Shown in pieces: positions 33,903 through 40,917 of a stretch of DNA of 46,350 nucleotides. Numbering within the stretch: position 1 is the stretch's first letter; the number at the start of each line of letters is the position of its first letter. Both the position numbers and the translations under genes were made by a program. The stretch is from JAAYKT01 sp964408955. GTDB taxonomy: Bacteria; Bacillota; Clostridia; Lutisporales; Lutisporaceae. The notes beneath the pieces were generated by a model that saw only the letters and a program-made list of their open reading frames with translations, made no database searches and had not been told where the DNA came from. Location: assembly GCA_964408955.1 (NCBI GenBank), contig CAYPBK010000015.1, positions 1-46,350 on the forward strand, in the 5' to 3' direction.

Positions 33903-35198
33903 TTAATTATTATAGATGATTTTCCTTTTAATCATGCTGTTTTTTAACTTTTCTACCGGTTCAGGCATTGGTTTTACTGAAATTTTAAAACTATGTAAGT
34001 CTTTAATTGATAATAGATTATTTATATCTATAATTATTTTATTTTTTATCTTCCTAAAGTTTTCTATATTATTTAAAAACACATCAATAATAATTTCTTC
34101 ATTTTTGAAATATAACCTGTAATCCAATATTTCCTCATAAGCAAGAATGATTTCATCAAAATCTTTTAAGAATAAAATTTGTCCCTTCTCAAAAATTACT
34201 TTATTCTCTAGTCTTCCGATAACCTTTTTCATGGTTTTAAGAAAGGTTCCGCAAGGACAATTTTCCGTAGAAAAAGCGGCTATATCGCCGGTCCTATATC
34301 TGATTAAAGGCATCCCAACCCTGTTTAGCGTAGTAAAAACAACTTCTCCATATTCTCCATTCTCGACTGTTTGACCTGTATGTGGATTTATAATTTCAAA
34401 GTATAAATCACATTCTCTCATATGATATCCTTTGAGAGCTTCACAATCCACACATCCGCCATACCCCATTTCCGTCATTCCATAATGGTTAAAGGCTTTG
34501 CAATGGTACTTATTAAGTAGCTCCTCTACTAAAACACCGGGTACATAATCCGTTGTTAACAATACTTTTTTTATATTTCTTATGAATACCTCTGTTTTGG
34601 CTCTGCTTAAATGAAGTATTTGCATAGGCAGTCCCACTAAACAGGTAACTTTATTGTCTTCAATGGTTTTGGCAGTTTTATCTAAATCCGTGAGCAGCCC
34701 CTGAACTATACACTTAATTCCATCCTTTGACAACGCCTTTTTCAACAAATCTCCTATGCTGCCATAAGCATTTCCGGGGAGGAGGACTAATACTCTATCG
34801 TTTTTATCTGCTAGACAGCTCATTCCCCATTTAAAAAAATCTATGGTATTATTTATATCCTCTTCTGTGAAAAACAGCCTTTTATCATCGCCGCTTGTAC
34901 CAGATGTTCTCAAGGTTACTACTCTCGCAATATCATTTTGAGGTACACATAAAAAGCCCAATGGGTTTTCCTTAATATCCTTAGAATCCGTAAAAGGTAT
35001 ACTTTGAAAATCCTTGATAGTACCCAAGCCCTTTTCATCAATCTTTTCTAAGTGTTTATTATAAAATTTGCTCCTTGACTTTGCATAGGCAATACTTTCC
35101 TTTATCCTATCCAATTGCCATGCTTCCAAGGCTTCTTGGCTTTTTTCTTTTATATTTGTTTTCTCTAAAACCCATCTTTCAAGAGGTGTGACTTCCAT
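33903..35198 (-). CDS. PaaK-like AMP-dependent CoA ligase of the Mo locus
   Basis: A 431-residue adenylate-forming enzyme. The ATP loop is LRTSGTSGDDKRLFF (about residues 96-110); then FNHYGMTEMGYGGCVDCE, with the Cys pair seen in PaaK relatives; then IRYRTGDIA. The C-terminal subdomain is short but keeps a lysine near the end (EKLKNSMIKRK). PaaK makes phenylacetyl-CoA; this branch (DVU_1553-like, from memory) has no known substrate. Its start codon overlaps the stop of the C-GCAxxG-C-C gene (TAATG). In this context it may activate an acid made by or needed for the hydroxylase, which is speculative. Confidence 0.85.
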   Translation of the reverse strand: MEVTPLERWVLEKTNIKEKSQEALEAWQLDRIKESIAYAKSRSKFYNKHLEKIDEKGLGTIKDFQSIPFTDSKDIKENPLGFLCVPQNDIARVVTLRTSGTSGDDKRLFFTEEDINNTIDFFKWGMSCLADKNDRVLVLLPGNAYGSIGDLLKKALSKDGIKCIVQGLLTDLDKTAKTIEDNKVTCLVGLPMQILHLSRAKTEVFIRNIKKVLLTTDYVPGVLVEELLNKYHCKAFNHYGMTEMGYGGCVDCEALKGYHMRECDLYFEIINPHTGQTVENGEYGEVVFTTLNRVGMPLIRYRTGDIAAFSTENCPCGTFLKTMKKVIGRLENKVIFEKGQILFLKDFDEIILAYEEILDYRLYFKNEEIIIDVFLNNIENFRKIKNKIIIDINNLLSIKDLHSFKISVKPMPEPVEKLKNSMIKRKIIYNN

Positions 35199-35650
35199 TA
35201 AGCTTCCCTGCTTCCATACTCATAGCCATGATCTAAAAGTATCTCCACTATCTTGCCATAGCTTTTAGCAATTATATCTCCGCACTTTTGCGTATTACTA
35301 TTCTTCCCTTTATTCTCAAAGTCATAGGGACCTATTATATCTATACATTCAGTACTTTCAAATTCCTCTTCAAACCATTTAATAAATTCTTCAACCATAG
35401 ATGAATAATCTTCTTTTGTGCTTTCCTTATCGTTCCCTTTAGCGGCATAAAGGCCTAAAATCCCTATTCCTCCCGTCAAAACTCCGCAGGTTTTTTGAGT
35501 TCCCCCAATTCCTAAACATAACCCCTTTGCAGCTCTGATTAAATCCTCGTTTTCTTTTTCCTCCGCTTCCAAAGCTAGCTTAAACATTATTTGAGTGCAA
35601 CAATATCCCTTTGATGACAATTTAAACAACTCAAAACTCACATCACTCAT
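35198..35650 (-). CDS. C-GCAxxG-C-C family protein
   Basis: A 150-residue protein. The ATG at 35650 is chosen because a gggg-containing site precedes it; the upstream TTG reading adds only seven residues. Family motif: GYCCTQIMFKLALE (first Cys pair), then LGIGGTQKTCGVLTGGIGIL, and later ECIDIIGPYD and KCGDIIA. These proteins bind clusters or metals, often beside redox genes. It starts one base after the methyltransferase stop. Only one of the usual C-terminal cysteine pairs is obvious. Confidence 0.88.
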   Translation of the reverse strand: MSDVSFELFKLSSKGYCCTQIMFKLALEAEEKENEDLIRAAKGLCLGIGGTQKTCGVLTGGIGILGLYAAKGNDKESTKEDYSSMVEEFIKWFEEEFESTECIDIIGPYDFENKGKNSNTQKCGDIIAKSYGKIVEILLDHGYEYGSREA

Positions 35651-35651
35651 T

Positions 35652-36374
35652 CTAATCCCCCTTCTTTGCAATCATTAAAAAATAGCCGGGTTTACATGCT
35701 TTTAATGTTTTTTGGAAACTACAAACATCATTATAGCTGCCAATTACTTCATTCCAGAAGCTTCCCATATTTCCGTAAGAGAATACTATTTGTGCCAAAA
35801 GAGACTTTAAAAAATAACTATAGTCTTCAAAGTATTCTATAATAAATCCTCTTCTCTTTAAATTTTCCTGTAACTTATTTATATCATGCATTCCTTTTAA
35901 GGAGCAATTAATAGGCATATTGTGCAAATCTTTAATGTATTCAGGGTTATTAGCGTAAATATCTGATATGACGAAAAAGCTGTCTCTTTTTAAAACCCTA
36001 TATGCTTCTTTAAAAACCTTATCCAAATCCTCCATAAGAGATAAAGTGCATTCTGCAAAAATGCAATCAAATATGTCCTCAGTAAAAGGCAGCTCTTCTC
36101 CCCGTCCTAGAAAAAATTCAGACAGCTTGTACTTACCCTTTGCCTCTTTTAGTAGCTTTTCTGACGGGTCTATCCCTGTCCCATGGATATTATGCTTTTC
36201 CAGTAAGTATCCAATTGTTGCACCCGTTCCGCAGCCCAAATCAAGAACTTTACTACCCGGACGTAAATTGCAATATTTTATAGCTTTTTCAGTTAAATCG
36301 TATCCTCCCGGTCTTAAGGTTTCTCCCAGAACCTTTGCCATAGTGTCTTTTTCATATACATTGCAACAATTCAA
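35652..36374 (-). CDS. Class I SAM methyltransferase of the Mo locus (TrsM/DVU_1556-like)
   Basis: A 240-residue methyltransferase. Motif I is VLDLGCGTGATIGYL (about residue 43), followed by GIDPSEKLL, LPFTEDIFDCIFAECTLSLM and VLKRDSFFVISDIY. The N-terminus NCCNVYEKDTMAKVLGETLR has a Cys pair and the LRPGG signature. The start is a TTG at 36374, nine bases after ggagg. An out-of-frame ATG lies closer (36379) and opens a two-codon frame whose TGA overlaps the TTG, an odd arrangement that may limit translation. The substrate is unknown. From memory it corresponds to DVU_1556 (TrsM). Confidence 0.85.
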   Translation of the reverse strand: MNCCNVYEKDTMAKVLGETLRPGGYDLTEKAIKYCNLRPGSKVLDLGCGTGATIGYLLEKHNIHGTGIDPSEKLLKEAKGKYKLSEFFLGRGEELPFTEDIFDCIFAECTLSLMEDLDKVFKEAYRVLKRDSFFVISDIYANNPEYIKDLHNMPINCSLKGMHDINKLQENLKRRGFIIEYFEDYSYFLKSLLAQIVFSYGNMGSFWNEVIGSYNDVCSFQKTLKACKPGYFLMIAKKGD

Positions 36375-36531
36375 CTCATTTATCCTCCGGTTCTCTTTCT
36401 ATGTCCAGAATTTTGTTCATTGCTAAACACTTTTAATGATAGCCTTTTTATACCTTTGACATTCCGTTAAATCCATTTCAATAATACTATGGCTTTATTT
36501 AAAAATGAAAAAACAGATTATCTTTAATAAT

Positions 36532-37299
36532 CTAATTGCATCTTACAGCCTTTTTAATCATGTACTTATTTAAATATCCAATCCCACAGCCAAGAGATAT
36601 GCTCTTAAAAATTTCTTCCTTAAAATTATTATTCCAGCAGGAACCGGCAAGAACAGTTAAATTGCTATCCTTAAAAGCTTCAGGATACATAGGCGTGGAA
36701 GATCCGACCATAACTATTTCTCTCGCATTTTCACATGTTTCTAGCAGGCTATCAATAGTACCGTTTATGATGGTGGTGCCGCTAAGCATCACTATATCAC
36801 AAGTAGGTAATAGCTCTAGCTGTTTATCCATTGGAGATAGTTCGCCGCTACTCCCTCGTTCCTCTCTGCCCATATCAAAAACTATTATTTCTTTAACTTT
36901 CCCTTTTAGCATCTTTACTACAGGAGCAATGTTTCCGATCATACCAATTCTATCCGTTGGCTTCACTTCAACACCAAAAGGCGGACCTGTTCTTTTATCA
37001 TCTGTAAGCTCTTGTGTGCAAGACCCGGCAGTTAAAACTGCCATTCCTATACCTCGTTGTAAATCATCTTTCCCCTTCGACACCCATTCCATAACTTCCT
37101 TTGCGCCGCTTCCTATAAGCTCTTGTGCATAGGGAAAAGCGGAACAACCTGCAGGAAGACCTTCTCTCAACACATAGGAAACACCTATAACACCATTATC
37201 TAATTCTATAGCCATTAAAGATATACCTATCACTGCATCCTTTATAGTTCTTTCAGACAGGTAGCTTTCGGCTGCCCCTAAAATTTTTTCTATTATCAT
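36532..37299 (-). CDS. DUF364/DUF4213 heavy-metal-chelation-type protein
   Basis: A 255-residue protein. The ATG at 37299 is chosen for its aaggagg site. The N-terminal DUF4213 part has DAVIGISLMAIELDNGVIGV and GCSAFPYAQELIGSGAKEV. The DUF364 part has DRIGMIGNIAPVVKMLKGKV, VFDMGREERG, DIVMLSGTTIINGTIDSLL and VMVGSSTPMYPEAF. DUF364 folds resemble enolase-N/Rossmann proteins said to chelate metals, and some are linked to molybdenum or other metal loci. It is first in the leftward operon, 157 bp before the methyltransferase, beside the palindromic repeat at 37321. Confidence 0.85.
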   Translation of the reverse strand: MIIEKILGAAESYLSERTIKDAVIGISLMAIELDNGVIGVSYVLREGLPAGCSAFPYAQELIGSGAKEVMEWVSKGKDDLQRGIGMAVLTAGSCTQELTDDKRTGPPFGVEVKPTDRIGMIGNIAPVVKMLKGKVKEIIVFDMGREERGSSGELSPMDKQLELLPTCDIVMLSGTTIINGTIDSLLETCENAREIVMVGSSTPMYPEAFKDSNLTVLAGSCWNNNFKEEIFKSISLGCGIGYLNKYMIKKAVRCN

Positions 37300-37320
37300 T
37301 TTTATCCTCCTTTCCAATAT

Positions 37321-37499
37321 ATTATATCATGAATTTTGAAAAAATTTCATGATATAATTGGCCATGTGCGGTTTTGACGTAGTCAAAAATATCGCACGGC
37401 ATATATTCCGCCGGAGGCTAAAATGTCCTTGCTCGCGAGGATATTTTATCATGAATTTTGAAAAAAATTTATGATATAATTGGCCATGTGCGGTTTTGA
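37321..37499. repeat. 122-bp-spaced direct repeat with nested hairpins
   Basis: Two nearly identical 52-bp copies (37326-37377 and 37448-37499) flank a spacer. The first copy contains a perfect 13-bp inverted repeat ATTATATCATGAA / TTCATGATATAAT (37321-37333, 37346-37358). The spacer holds two more hairpins: GTGCG-TTTTGAC / GTCAAAA-CGCAC (37366-37397), and a 13-bp stem starting TAAAATGTCC (37419-37448, two wobble pairs). The second 52-bp copy has a decayed palindrome. Confidence 0.85.
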
Positions 37500-37524
37500 T
37501 TAGAGTTCAGTACTACAATTCAGA

Positions 37525-37590
37525 CATAACTACAATTTCAGTAAATCTTATTATATTTGATAGGATTGCGGAGCTTCAAAGCAAATAATT
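37525..37590 (+). repeat. Dispersed repeat, solo left end E
   Basis: TTTCAGTAAATCTTATTATA, TTTGATAGGATTGCGGAG and the following TTCAAAG match the left end of the element at 4026-4080. The rest is missing. It lies between the hairpin repeat and the hydroxylase promoter. Confidence 0.75.
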
Positions 37591-37615
37591 GACACTATCC
37601 TTAGGTTATCAAATA

Positions 37616-37644
37616 TTGACTAGCGTGTTAATATATACTAAAAT
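37616..37644 (+). promoter_or_regulatory. Promoter of the Mo-hydroxylase operon
   Basis: TTGACT (37616-37621), 17-bp spacer, TAAAAT (37639-37644). A second TTGACA at 37590-37595 has no good -10. The resulting leader is about 235 nt long. Confidence 0.55.
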
Positions 37645-37680
37645 ATAACCATGATATTAATATAACAAAGTTACAATGAG

Positions 37681-37740
37681 GTAAGAGATAAACTGGATGC
37701 TTACTAATGTAAGCAAGACGAGTCTTCTCTAAGCCTTTTT
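37681..37740 (+). ncRNA. Candidate structured leader RNA of the hydroxylase operon
   Basis: Pairing possibilities: outer AGAGA (37684-37688) with TCTCT (37726-37730), inner hairpin GCTTAC-taat-GTAAGC (37699-37714), and AAGA-cgag-TCTT (37715-37726), followed by CTTTTT. GTAAG at 37681 can compete for CTTAC. It does not match the molybdenum-cofactor riboswitch motif as I know it. Farther down a perfect 20-bp palindrome (37834-37853) lies just before the ribosome site. With the repeats and promoter this describes the gene-free stretch 37300-37884. Confidence 0.4.
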
Positions 37741-37884
37741 ATACTATATTTAATTGTCACGCTGCAATAAAACAATCAAGCAAAATTACTCACATGAATT
37801 TTTGACGTAAATAGCTAGAAAGATGAATACCATCCTATTTTTTAAAAAATAGGGGGTTCATAATAACTAAATGGAGGTATAAAA

Positions 37885-40806
37885 ATGAAACTCAGAAAAA
37901 TGTGGCTTAACATCAATGGTGTAAATCGCATGTTTGCCTGTGATCCTGAGCAGGATTCTTTAGCGGAGACCTTACGTCGCTTAGGATTGACCAGTGTCAA
38001 AATAGGCTGCGGCACCGGCGAATGCGGTTCATGTTCCGTTATTATCGACGGGAAGGTTGTTCGCTCTTGTACAAAAAAGATGAAAACAATCGAAGAGTAT
38101 AGCAAAATAATTACATTAGAAGGCATTGGTACACCGAACAATCTACATCCTTTGCAGGTAGCATTTATGAATTGTGGTGCTGTCCAATGCGGTTTTTGTA
38201 CACCGGGCTTTATTATTTCAGCTTATGCTCTACTTATGGAAAACAATAACCCCACACGCCACGAGGTGAGGGATTGGTTCACTAAACACCGCAACGTTTG
38301 CCGTTGCACTGGATATAAGCAGATAGTGGACGCTGTTATGGAAGCAGCAAGAGTTGTCCGAGGCGAAGCTACAATAGATGATATTACATTTAAGCTTCCC
38401 GAGGATAAAGAATACTACGGCAAGCCTTTAGTACGTCCGACTGCCATTGCCAAAGTCTGCGGACTTGCCGATTATGGCGAAGACCAAGCTCTTAAGATGC
38501 CGAAAGAAACCCTTCATGTAGCTGTAGTTCAACCTAAGGTTGCTCACCACGCAAAAATCTTAAAAATTGATACCTCTGAGGCGGAAAAGATGCCCGGAGT
38601 AGTTAAAATAATTACTCATAAGGAATTGAAAGAAGCCGGAGGGTCCAATGTAATGGCAGAAGGTCAGTTCCACGAGAGAACAACGGTTATGGTTCCAAGC
38701 AGAAGAGTATTATCCGAGGATAAAATTTTCCGTTATGGTGACGTTGTTGCCCTTGTTGCCGCAGATACTAAAAATAACGCACGTGCGGCAGCAGCTAAGG
38801 TTAAAGTAGAAATCGAAAAGCTTCCGGAATACTTGAGCTTTTTAGATGCAGTTATGCCTGATGCCATTCGTGTTCACGAAGATACACCTAACATTTTTTC
38901 TAAACAACCTGTTTTAAAAGGCGCTGGATTGGAAGAGCCTACAAAGGTAAAGGATTTGATTGATGATTCACCATATTGCGCATCCGGTAGTTTCCATTCC
39001 ACTCGTCAGCCTCACTTATCTGTAGAAGGTACTACAGTACAAGCCTATTTTGACGAAGATGATTTCTTGACTTTCCAATGTAAATCACAAGGTGTTTATT
39101 CCTCTAAAGGACGTATAGGAGATTCCCTAGGCGTTCCCAAGGATAAAATGCGTATAATAATGAACTCTACCGGCGCTAGCTTTGGTTGGTCAACCAATGC
39201 AGGAGATCTTTGTCTCGCCGGTGCTGCTGCAGTCGTAACGAAGAGACCTGTTGCCCTATCCCTAAGCTATGAAGAGCATCAGCATTTTTCAGGAAAACGC
39301 AGCCCCAGCCATTCAAACGGTCGCGTATCCTGTGATGAAAACGGTAAGCTTGTAGCTGCTGAATTTGAATTTGGTATGGATCATGGAGCTTACTCCTGGG
39401 GAGCAGACGATAAGATGACAAAGCTCGTTCGTTTCGCTTTCTTTCCCTATAAGGTTCCCCATATAGCCGGTATTGTAAGAGCCGCTAATACAAACCATAA
39501 TTTTGGTACTGCTTATCGCAGCTACGGTTCACCACAAGCTTATACTTTATCTGAGGCTCTTATGGATATGCTGGCAGAAAAAGCCGGTATTGATCCCTTT
39601 GAATTCCGTTGGATTAATATTGCCCGTGAAGGCGATACAAATATTAATAGCTATCCCTTCCGTCAATATCCTATGGAAGAAATGATGAAAATAATGAGAC
39701 CTATATATGAAAAGGCTGTTAAAGAAGCTAAAGCTGCCGATACTCCAGAAAAACGCCGTGGTGTTGGACTGTCCTGGGGTGGCTTTAATGTTACTGAAGG
39801 CGGTTTAGACAGCTCATCTGTCGCTCTTGAACTTGGACCGGACAATATGATTATTAAATATGACACTTATCAGCAAATGGGACAAGGCGGCGATGTTGGC
39901 TCATTAATGCTGACTTTAGAAGCACTTAAACCATTAGGAATAACGCCTGATCAAGTAAGGCTTGTTCAAAACGATACTAAGATCTGTCCGGATAGTGGAA
40001 TGTCCGGTGCCAGCCGTACGCACTTTATGAGTGGCAGAGCTACAATAAATGCAGCAGAAAAGCTCCTGAATGCAATGCGTAAAGCTGATGGTACTTACAG
40101 AACCTATGATGAAATGATTAAAGAAGGCATTGATACTAAATACTTCGGTACCTATACTACAACGACAGTACCGGGACTTACCAGACTTGACCCTAACACA
40201 GGTGTAGGAGATCCCACTCCTGCATTCACCTATTGCTTAAACCTTGCTGAGGTTGAAGTAGATACTGCTACAGGTAAAACAGAAGTTATCCGCTTTACCT
40301 GTGTAGATGATGTTGGTAAAGTTGGCAATATTCAAGCGGTAAACGGGCAGGCATACAGCGGTATAGCCCACAGCATCGGCTTTGCTCTTAGAGAAAACTA
40401 TCATGATGTGAAAAAGCATAAGGGCATGATTGGAGCCGGTATATCCTATGCCAATGATGTACCGGACGAGATAAATGTTATACATTACGAGCGCCCTGAT
40501 GAAGTAGGACCTTTTGGTTCCTCAGGAGCCTCTGAAGCTTTCCAATCCGGTGGTCACGTTGCAGTATTAAACGCTATTAACAATGCCTGCGGAGTACGTG
40601 TATATGAAATGCCTGCCACACCTGATAAGGTAAAAGCAGGACTTGATATACTAGCTGCCGGCGGCAAAATAGAACCACCTCAAAAATACTTCCTTGGTGC
40701 CGACCTCTATGAGGAGCTTGAAGAAATCAAAGCCAACCCGGTTAAATTTGGAGGAGAAGACTTCTTCATACCCTTGGGAGATGCAGGCAGCGAAAGATTC
40801 TTCTAA
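37885..40806 (+). CDS. Molybdopterin-dependent aldehyde oxidoreductase/xanthine dehydrogenase family enzyme
   Basis: A 973-residue single-chain Mo hydroxylase without an FAD domain, like Desulfovibrio Mop. Residues 1-80 carry the plant-type [2Fe-2S] site (GCGTGECGSCSV, later SC). About 95-160 carry the helical [2Fe-2S] site (QCGFCTPGF, CRCTGYKQI). The molybdopterin domains follow: STRQPHLSVEGTTVQ, TGASFGWSTNAGD, YRSYGSPQAY, GQGGDVGSLM, MSGASRTHFMSG. The C-terminal active-site Glu is probably in GSSGASEAFQSGGH. It oxidises an aldehyde or N-heterocycle and passes electrons to a partner. The substrate is not readable from sequence. Confidence 0.92.
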   Translation: MKLRKMWLNINGVNRMFACDPEQDSLAETLRRLGLTSVKIGCGTGECGSCSVIIDGKVVRSCTKKMKTIEEYSKIITLEGIGTPNNLHPLQVAFMNCGAVQCGFCTPGFIISAYALLMENNNPTRHEVRDWFTKHRNVCRCTGYKQIVDAVMEAARVVRGEATIDDITFKLPEDKEYYGKPLVRPTAIAKVCGLADYGEDQALKMPKETLHVAVVQPKVAHHAKILKIDTSEAEKMPGVVKIITHKELKEAGGSNVMAEGQFHERTTVMVPSRRVLSEDKIFRYGDVVALVAADTKNNARAAAAKVKVEIEKLPEYLSFLDAVMPDAIRVHEDTPNIFSKQPVLKGAGLEEPTKVKDLIDDSPYCASGSFHSTRQPHLSVEGTTVQAYFDEDDFLTFQCKSQGVYSSKGRIGDSLGVPKDKMRIIMNSTGASFGWSTNAGDLCLAGAAAVVTKRPVALSLSYEEHQHFSGKRSPSHSNGRVSCDENGKLVAAEFEFGMDHGAYSWGADDKMTKLVRFAFFPYKVPHIAGIVRAANTNHNFGTAYRSYGSPQAYTLSEALMDMLAEKAGIDPFEFRWINIAREGDTNINSYPFRQYPMEEMMKIMRPIYEKAVKEAKAADTPEKRRGVGLSWGGFNVTEGGLDSSSVALELGPDNMIIKYDTYQQMGQGGDVGSLMLTLEALKPLGITPDQVRLVQNDTKICPDSGMSGASRTHFMSGRATINAAEKLLNAMRKADGTYRTYDEMIKEGIDTKYFGTYTTTTVPGLTRLDPNTGVGDPTPAFTYCLNLAEVEVDTATGKTEVIRFTCVDDVGKVGNIQAVNGQAYSGIAHSIGFALRENYHDVKKHKGMIGAGISYANDVPDEINVIHYERPDEVGPFGSSGASEAFQSGGHVAVLNAINNACGVRVYEMPATPDKVKAGLDILAAGGKIEPPQKYFLGADLYEELEEIKANPVKFGGEDFFIPLGDAGSERFF

Positions 40807-40823
40807 TAAATACTAAGTAAAAA

Positions 40824-40876
40824 TCTTTGACCGTGTCCTAATTGATAATATATAATAAATTAGACACGGTCAAAGA
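40824..40876. other. Long intercistronic hairpin after the hydroxylase gene
   Basis: TCTTTGACCGTGTCCTAATT (40824-40843) pairs with AATTAGACACGGTCAAAGA (40858-40876): 19 bp with one bulged base and a 14-nt AT-rich loop. No T-run follows. It could stabilise or partly end the upstream message so that the hydroxylase is made in excess over the genes behind it. Confidence 0.75.
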
Positions 40877-40917
40877 ACTATAAAACAAATATGAGATAGC
40901 CGAAGATGAGGTTTATT

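Noticed and set aside
37321..37499. CRISPR array
   Set aside because: Only two repeat units with a 70-bp structured spacer and no cas genes; the unit contains palindromes of a different kind.
37645..37884. Molybdenum-cofactor riboswitch in the hydroxylase leader
   Set aside because: The conserved GC-rich blocks of that motif, as I know them, are absent; only generic hairpins are seen.
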